Shown here: in pieces, positions 13,138 through 15,226 of the stretch
Layout of the letters: each line of letters starts with the position of its first letter
Numbering within the stretch: the first letter of the stretch is position 1
Source of the DNA: Flavobacteriales bacterium
GTDB lineage: Bacteria; Bacteroidota; Bacteroidia; Flavobacteriales; JADGDT01
Assembly (NCBI GenBank): GCA_023145275.1
Contig: JAGLEB010000035.1
Location: 1-15,226, forward strand
Direction of reading: 5' to 3'
Length of the DNA: 15,226 nucleotides
Program-made: the position numbers and the translations under genes
The notes under the pieces: generated by a model
What the model saw: only the letters and a program-made list of their open reading frames with translations
Database searches by the model: none
Told to the model about the DNA's origin: nothing

Positions 13138-15226
13138 CTACCCAACAACATTAATAATCTTCTTAGGAACAATTATTACCTTTTTTGGAGCTCTACCATT
13201 AAGCTGAGCAATAGTTTTTTCGTGCGCTAAAACTACAGTTTCCATTTCCTTTGGATTAGCATCTATTGGAAAAGTAAGCTCAAATCTACGCTTACCATTG
13301 AACATGATAGGGTAAGTATGATCATTCTCCTTTAAGTACTCTTCATTGTGAGTAGGAAAATCAACAACAGAAACTGAATCAGAATGGCCTAGCTTTTGCC
13401 AAAGCTCCTCAGCAATATGAGGTGCATAAGGCGCAACAATTACAGCAAGAGGCTCTAATATTGCGCGACTATTACATTTTTGAGCGCCAAGTTCATTTAC
13501 AGCAATCATGAAAGTTGACACTGAAGTATTGAATGAAAATTTCTCAATATCCTCTCTTACTTTTTTTATTGTCTTATGAAGAGTTTTCAAAGCCTCTTTA
13601 CTTGGCTCCACATCACTCACTTCAAATGCATCGTTGTTGTGATACAGTCTCCACAATTTTTTCAAGAAATTGTAAACACCACTTATACCGTCAGTCTTCC
13701 AAGGTTTATACTGTTCTAATGGACCTAAGAACATTTCGTATAGGCGAAGTGCATCAGCTCCAAAATCTTCGACAATAACATCAGGACTAACAACGTTGTA
13801 TTTAGATTTCGACATCTTTTCTACTTCGCTACCACAAATATATTTATCACCTTCTAGAATAAACTCAGCATCATTATACTCCTCTCTCCAAGCTTTAAAC
13901 GCATCAACATCAAGCTCGTTATTAACAACCATATTTACATCAGCGTGAATAGGAGTTACGTCGAACTGATCTTTCAAGCCTTTTGAAACGAACTTATTAG
14001 TATCTTTTACTCTGTATACAAAAGCAGAAGTACCAAGAATCATTCCTTGATTTATCAGTTTTTTGAAAGGCTCCTCATTTGAAACATATCCCATATCTTT
14101 CAAAAACTTATACCAGAAACGAGAATACAAAAGGTGGCCAGTTGCGTGTTCTGATCCTCCAATATATAAATCTACACTCCCCCAATAAGATTCAGATTCT
14201 TTTGAAACAAATTCTTCTGAGTTGCCAGCATCCATGTAGCGCAAGAAATACCACGATGAGCCTGCCCATCCTGGCATTGTATTTAATTCTAATGGGAATA
14301 TTTTCTCATCATCTATCTTGTCATTTTCAACCACTTTATTTAGCTCAGTGTCCCAAGCCCAAACAATAGCATTTCCTAGTGGCGGTTCGCCTGTTTCAGT
14401 AGGCAAATACTTCTCTACTTCAGGAAGAACAACAGGCAAATGCTCATTTTCTATCATCTGTGGAAGTCCATTTACATAGTAAACTGGGAACGGTTCTCCC
14501 CAATAACGTTGGCGAGAAAAAACAGCATCGCGCAAACGATAGTTAATTTTCCCCTTACCAATTCCCATTTCTTCTACTTGGGCAATAACTTCGGCAATAG
14601 CCTCTTTTACCTCCATACTCGTAATGAAATCAGAGTTGATAATTGTACCTTCCTTAGAATCGAAGGACTCCTCTTGAATATCAAAATCTTCTCCTAACTC
14701 ATCTTTAGGATTGATAACTTGTAGAATAGGTAAGCCAAATTTCTTAGCGAAAGCATGGTCTCTACTATCGTGAGCAGGCACGGCCATTACGGCACCAGTA
14801 CCGTAGCTAGCCAAAACATAGTCTCCAATCCAAATCTGAATTTTCTCTCCAGAAAACGGGTGTATAGCATAGGCTCCTGTGAACTGGCCCGATACTTTAT
14901 CAACCTCAGCCATACGCTCTCTTTCGGAACGTTTTGAAGTATCTGAAATATATTTTTCTATAGCGTCACGGTATTCATCAGTAACTATTTCCTTCACCAT
15001 TTCGTGCTCAGGAGCCAAAGTCATATATGAAACCCCGAAGATTGTATCAGGACGAGTTGTGAAAATTTCAAATTTCAAGTCATTGTGTCCATCAACATTA
15101 AACCACATTGAAGCACCTTCAGAACGACCTATCCAATTTCGCTGAGTTTCTTTTAACGACTCAGTCCAATCAATAGTATCTAAGCCTCTCAACAAACGCT
15201 CTGCATAGGCAGAAATACGCATATTC
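13138..15226 (-). CDS. leuS: Leucyl-tRNA synthetase, N-terminal part outside the window
   Basis: Attaches leucine to tRNA-Leu in the cytoplasm; class Ia synthetase with an editing domain. The frame is open to the window edge (a codon for Asn precedes the first internal ATG at 15222), so the HIGH motif and first part of the catalytic domain are missing; 694 residues from that ATG are seen, out of about 900 or more. In that numbering: editing domain with TTRPDT at 55-60 and VPAHDSRD at 148-155, Asp152 being the conserved editing Asp; return to the catalytic core at YRLRDAVFSRQRYWGEPFP (228-246); NTMPGWAGSSWYFLRYMDAG (314-333); GGSEHATGHLLYSRFW (355-370); KMSKSKYN at 469-476; anticodon-binding region from about 500 (YAPHIAEELW at 599-608); and a C-terminal domain to 694. 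No broken motifs. It ends 38 nt from a long hairpin terminator. Confidence 0.97.
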   Translation of the reverse strand, partial: NMRISAYAERLLRGLDTIDWTESLKETQRNWIGRSEGASMWFNVDGHNDLKFEIFTTRPDTIFGVSYMTLAPEHEMVKEIVTDEYRDAIEKYISDTSKRSERERMAEVDKVSGQFTGAYAIHPFSGEKIQIWIGDYVLASYGTGAVMAVPAHDSRDHAFAKKFGLPILQVINPKDELGEDFDIQEESFDSKEGTIINSDFITSMEVKEAIAEVIAQVEEMGIGKGKINYRLRDAVFSRQRYWGEPFPVYYVNGLPQMIENEHLPVVLPEVEKYLPTETGEPPLGNAIVWAWDTELNKVVENDKIDDEKIFPLELNTMPGWAGSSWYFLRYMDAGNSEEFVSKESESYWGSVDLYIGGSEHATGHLLYSRFWYKFLKDMGYVSNEEPFKKLINQGMILGTSAFVYRVKDTNKFVSKGLKDQFDVTPIHADVNMVVNNELDVDAFKAWREEYNDAEFILEGDKYICGSEVEKMSKSKYNVVSPDVIVEDFGADALRLYEMFLGPLEQYKPWKTDGISGVYNFLKKLWRLYHNNDAFEVSDVEPSKEALKTLHKTIKKVREDIEKFSFNTSVSTFMIAVNELGAQKCNSRAILEPLAVIVAPYAPHIAEELWQKLGHSDSVSVVDFPTHNEEYLKENDHTYPIMFNGKRRFELTFPIDANPKEMETVVLAHEKTIAQLNGRAPKKVIIVPKKIINVVG

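Overview
The window is AT-rich DNA from a member of the Bacteroidota, most likely a flavobacterium. The signs are a class II HMG-CoA reductase next to a GYDIA-type GHMP kinase, OprP-type and PorT-type outer-membrane barrels, a DUF4136 lipoprotein, starts preceded by A-rich leaders rather than Shine-Dalgarno sequences, and several promoter-like sites of the Bacteroidota type (TTG, about 20 nt, TAnnTTTG). No rRNA, tRNA, CRISPR array or transposase gene was seen. The organism call is inference from gene families.

Layout. 1-776: 3' part of a D-2-hydroxyacid dehydrogenase (+). 1040-2947: acetyl-CoA synthetase (+). 3119-4177: AI-2E family permease (+), convergent with an OprP-like porin (4262-5488, -) across a hairpin terminator. 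The porin is divergent from a 239-residue outer-membrane barrel protein (5602-6321, +), which is convergent with the mevalonate-pathway pair GYDIA GHMP kinase / HMG-CoA reductase (6373-8649, -; 3 nt apart). 8650-10346: a gene-poor region holding a tandem array of three 418-bp units. Each unit has a promoter-like element and a 63-codon ORF for a small protein with one membrane segment. A decayed paralogue seems to lie just upstream. 10347-10514: a 55-residue membrane protein (+) with its own promoter and a strong terminator. 10600-11905: DEDDy 3'-5' exonuclease and GNAT acetyltransferase, a two-gene minus-strand operon with a good promoter. 12156-12740: DUF4136 lipoprotein (-). 13138-15226: leucyl-tRNA synthetase lacking its N-terminus (-), ending in a long perfect hairpin.

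Most genes are housekeeping: acetate activation, the first committed step of isoprenoid synthesis, leucine tRNA charging, and envelope proteins. Acetyl-CoA synthetase and HMG-CoA reductase are linked by metabolism (acetyl-CoA to mevalonate) but are not co-transcribed. The part least explained by known families is the 3 x 418 bp array at 8961-10214. Its ORFs match no family I recognise, all copies carry the same in-frame TAA, and a coding-like tail follows that stop across the unit border.
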